A stretch of DNA of 6,126 nt from Candidatus Nanopelagicaceae bacterium (GTDB lineage: Bacteria; Actinomycetota; Actinomycetes; Nanopelagicales; Nanopelagicaceae): assembly GCA_023262125.1 (NCBI GenBank), contig JALRDT010000026.1, forward strand, positions 1 through 6,126, given 5' to 3'. Both the position numbers and the translations under genes were made by a program. Shown in pieces: positions 4,984 through 6,126 of this stretch. The stretch's first letter is position 1, and each line of letters starts with the position of its first letter. The notes beneath the pieces are model-generated. The model did no database searches. It saw only the letters and a program-made list of their open reading frames with translations, and had not been told where the DNA came from.

Positions 4984-5987
4984 GCAGCAAATTAGATTCT
5001 CGCAAATTGCGCTTAGGCGCATTTCTTGCTGTTATGGGCCCTGGAATTATCGCTGGACTTTCTGATGACGACCCAGCTGGAATCACCACCTATTCGCAGC
5101 TTGGTGCGCAATTTGGATATCAATTACTTTGGACACTCGGAATTGCGACATTAGCGCTAATTCTCTTTCAAGATTTAGGTTCGAGAATCGGTGTAGTTAC
5201 TCGCCAAGGATTAATCGGATTAATCAGACAGAAATATGGCGCACGTTCTGGAATGCTAAGTGCTTTTGCTTTAGTATTTGCAAATATCGGCACCATGACC
5301 GCAGAATTTGCTGGTATTGCAGCAGCCGGAAGTTTATTTGGAGTTTCAAAGTACATAACAGTTCCTTTAGCTGCCTTTGTAGTTTCTTTCTTAGTATTAC
5401 GTGGCAGTTTTGCCAGAGTTGAAAAAGTTTTCTTTCTGCTTGCCTCAGTTTTTATTGCCTATGTAATTGCAGGATTTATGGCAAAACCAGATTGGTCTGC
5501 AGCGGCCGAAGGTCTTTTCATTCCTTCAATGCCATTTACTCGAGAAGCGCTATTTATTGCTACCGCTACTTTAGGCACAACTTTGGCGCCATGGGGTTTG
5601 GCATTTATTCAAAGTTACGCTGTAGATAAACGTCTAACAAAAGAAGATCTCAAATTACTTAGAGTAGATGTTTGGACCGGTTCACTCTTAACTGGAATCA
5701 TTGGATTTTTCGTAGTCATTACCTGTGCGGCGACATTGCACGCTAACGGCCAAACATCAATTACCGATGCATCTCAAGCAGCAGCTGCCTTAAAACCTCT
5801 TGCCGGAACTCTTGCTAAAGAACTTTTTGCAGTTGGTTTAATTGGCGCAGCGCTTCTCGCGGCTTCAATCCCAAGCACAGCCAGCTCCAGGTCAGCGCCC
5901 CGCGCTGGGGCCCCGATGGCTGTGTGCATTTCAACAACGGCCTCGACGCGAAGGAAATCTATCCCGCCGATGCCCCCACCAAGGTGA
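4980..5987 (+). CDS. Nramp-related divalent metal transporter, C-terminus replaced by foreign sequence
   Basis: The first 297 codons (to about 5870) encode an Nramp/NRMT-type membrane transporter (SLC11-like LeuT fold) with about seven or eight hydrophobic helices. Examples are about 12-30, 45-65, 93-117, 125-140, 148-166, 188-210 and 233-253. Full-length relatives have about 400-440 residues and 11-12 helices, so roughly the last quarter is missing. The helix-1 metal motif, DPGN in classical Nramp, reads DDDPAG (29-34), and the helix-6 MPH motif reads LAPWG (202-206). Both the Asn and Met ligands are absent, as in Nramp-related Mg2+ transporters, so Mg2+ is a more likely substrate than Fe2+ or Mn2+. 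From about residue 298 the reading frame runs into GC-rich DNA with no family similarity and stops at 5987; those about 38 residues are not a real C-terminus. The start is set by the ATGA overlap with the upstream gene and by GGAG at 4969. Confidence 0.82.
   Translation: MSSKLDSRKLRLGAFLAVMGPGIIAGLSDDDPAGITTYSQLGAQFGYQLLWTLGIATLALILFQDLGSRIGVVTRQGLIGLIRQKYGARSGMLSAFALVFANIGTMTAEFAGIAAAGSLFGVSKYITVPLAAFVVSFLVLRGSFARVEKVFFLLASVFIAYVIAGFMAKPDWSAAAEGLFIPSMPFTREALFIATATLGTTLAPWGLAFIQSYAVDKRLTKEDLKLLRVDVWTGSLLTGIIGFFVVITCAATLHANGQTSITDASQAAAALKPLAGTLAKELFAVGLIGAALLAASIPSTASSRSAPRAGAPMAVCISTTASTRRKSIPPMPPPR
5868..5882. other. Chimeric junction: native low-GC sequence to foreign GC-rich sequence
   Basis: GC changes from 80/170 (47%) in 5701-5870 to 172/256 (67%) in 5871-6126 without a transition zone. 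The Nramp frame reads family-like up to ALLAASI (residues 291-297) and then fails where relatives continue with a P-L-S-T-A-Y-like stretch. The observed P-S-T-A (codons 5871-5882) may be microhomology at the join, so the breakpoint cannot be placed to the base. No inverted repeats, target duplication or transposase lie beside it. It is most likely an assembly or amplification chimera. Confidence 0.85.
5870..5983 (+). pseudogene. Fragment of a GC-rich gene, possibly a PVC-type membrane-bound dehydrogenase/heme protein
   Basis: The frame containing codon CAG at 5882-5884 is open from before the junction to a TAG at 6032-6034. From 5882 to 5983 it reads like real protein (LQVSAPRWGPDG, then FNNGLDAKEIYP), with about 85% G or C in third codon positions. 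The W-G-P-D-G and NNG-D pattern resembles the beta-propeller part of large planctomycete/verrucomicrobial membrane-bound dehydrogenase-type proteins, though I recognise this only loosely. Neither end of the gene is present: the left end is cut at the junction, and after 5983 protein-like sequence in this frame stops. It belongs to a different organism from the rest of the window. Confidence 0.35.
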
Positions 5988-6126
5988 GCACCGAGAGCCA
6001 GATCACCAGCCCCATGGCGGCCGTGCGGGCGTAGAAGCCCACGAGCACCAGGATCCCGCAGAACGTCTGGAAGATGGCGTTCAGGTAGGCAAACCAGAGC
6101 GGCGCCTTGCCCCCGCCGGCGACACC
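5959..6126 (-). CDS. Partial DoxX-like membrane protein fragment (minus strand)
   Basis: Read on the minus strand from the window edge, 55 codons lead to a TAG at 5961-5959. The peptide is hydrophobic with two likely membrane helices, and contains FCGILVLVGFYARTAAMGLV. This resembles the DoxX/DoxD pattern of a glycine-rich helix followed by LGLFTRxAA and another helix. Third codon positions are overwhelmingly G or C up to about 5984 and less so in the last eight codons. The true gene sequence may therefore end at about 5984 with the last residues read through a second junction. The start lies outside the window. DoxX-like is a tentative family call; another small polytopic protein is possible. 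Confidence 0.4.
   Translation of the reverse strand, partial: GVAGGGKAPLWFAYLNAIFQTFCGILVLVGFYARTAAMGLVIWLSVLTLVGASAG

Noticed and set aside
5129..5422. A second + strand frame inside the Nramp-like gene
   Set aside because: The Cys/Ser/Arg-rich translation has no protein-like pattern, and the other frame encodes clear membrane helices.
5871..5987. Genuine alternative C-terminus of the Nramp-like transporter
   Set aside because: The residues are not membrane-like, base composition changes at the same point, and other frames in the same DNA look more protein-like.
5871..6126. Insertion sequence or horizontally acquired island
   Set aside because: No terminal repeats, target-site duplication, transposase or integrase is visible, and the tail seems to hold pieces of two unrelated genes cut off at both ends.

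Overview
The window looks like a low-GC, gene-dense, streamlined actinobacterial chromosome segment. One 170-bp stretch just before position 5871 counts to 47% GC, and the rest looks similar or a little lower by eye. The evidence for Actinobacteria is a DUF3117 protein end (a small family typical of that phylum), an actinobacterial-type TatB, and the gene order DUF3117 / O-methyltransferase / tatB / mrp / MgtE_N-CBS protein. As I remember it, this order echoes the Mycobacterium tuberculosis Rv1211-Rv1232c region. Low GC with short or overlapping gene junctions fits freshwater acI-type Actinobacteria (Nanopelagicales), but that placement is inference.

Layout: all native genes are on the + strand. 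Positions 3-110 are the end of a DUF3117 protein. Then come a leucyl aminopeptidase of family M17 (135-1571), a class I SAM-dependent O-methyltransferase-like protein (1568-2194), a TatB-like Sec-independent translocase subunit (2208-2507), an Mrp/ApbC P-loop Fe-S carrier (2504-3619), a cytosolic PRC-barrel/MgtE_N/CBS protein (3679-4983) and the start of an Nramp-related divalent metal transporter (4980 onward). These six form three two-gene units. The first gene of each (135, 2208, 3679) has a TANNNT box ending 6-7 nt before its ATG and no Shine-Dalgarno, which suggests leaderless mRNAs. The second gene of each starts inside the stop codon of the first with a 4-nt GTGA or ATGA overlap. A four-copy 11-bp tandem repeat spans the mrp stop codon and the short gap before 3679.

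The most interesting native pair is the last: a soluble protein carrying the Mg2+-sensing type of domains of MgtE, but no channel, is translationally coupled to an Nramp-like transporter whose metal-site motifs are non-canonical. This suggests a divalent-metal (possibly Mg2+) transporter with a separate cytosolic sensor.

The native sequence ends abruptly at about 5868-5882. From 5871 to the window end GC is 172/256 (67%), and the Nramp reading frame loses all family similarity. This tail appears to hold pieces of two unrelated GC-rich genes: a + strand fragment to about 5983 resembling Planctomycete/Verrucomicrobial membrane-bound dehydrogenase-type proteins, and a - strand fragment from about 5984 to 6126 resembling a DoxX-like membrane protein. 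I read the tail as a chimera (assembly or amplification artefact) rather than biology, so the transporter C-terminus is missing here. No rRNA, tRNA, CRISPR array or insertion sequence was seen, and no gene-free stretch exceeds 300 bases.
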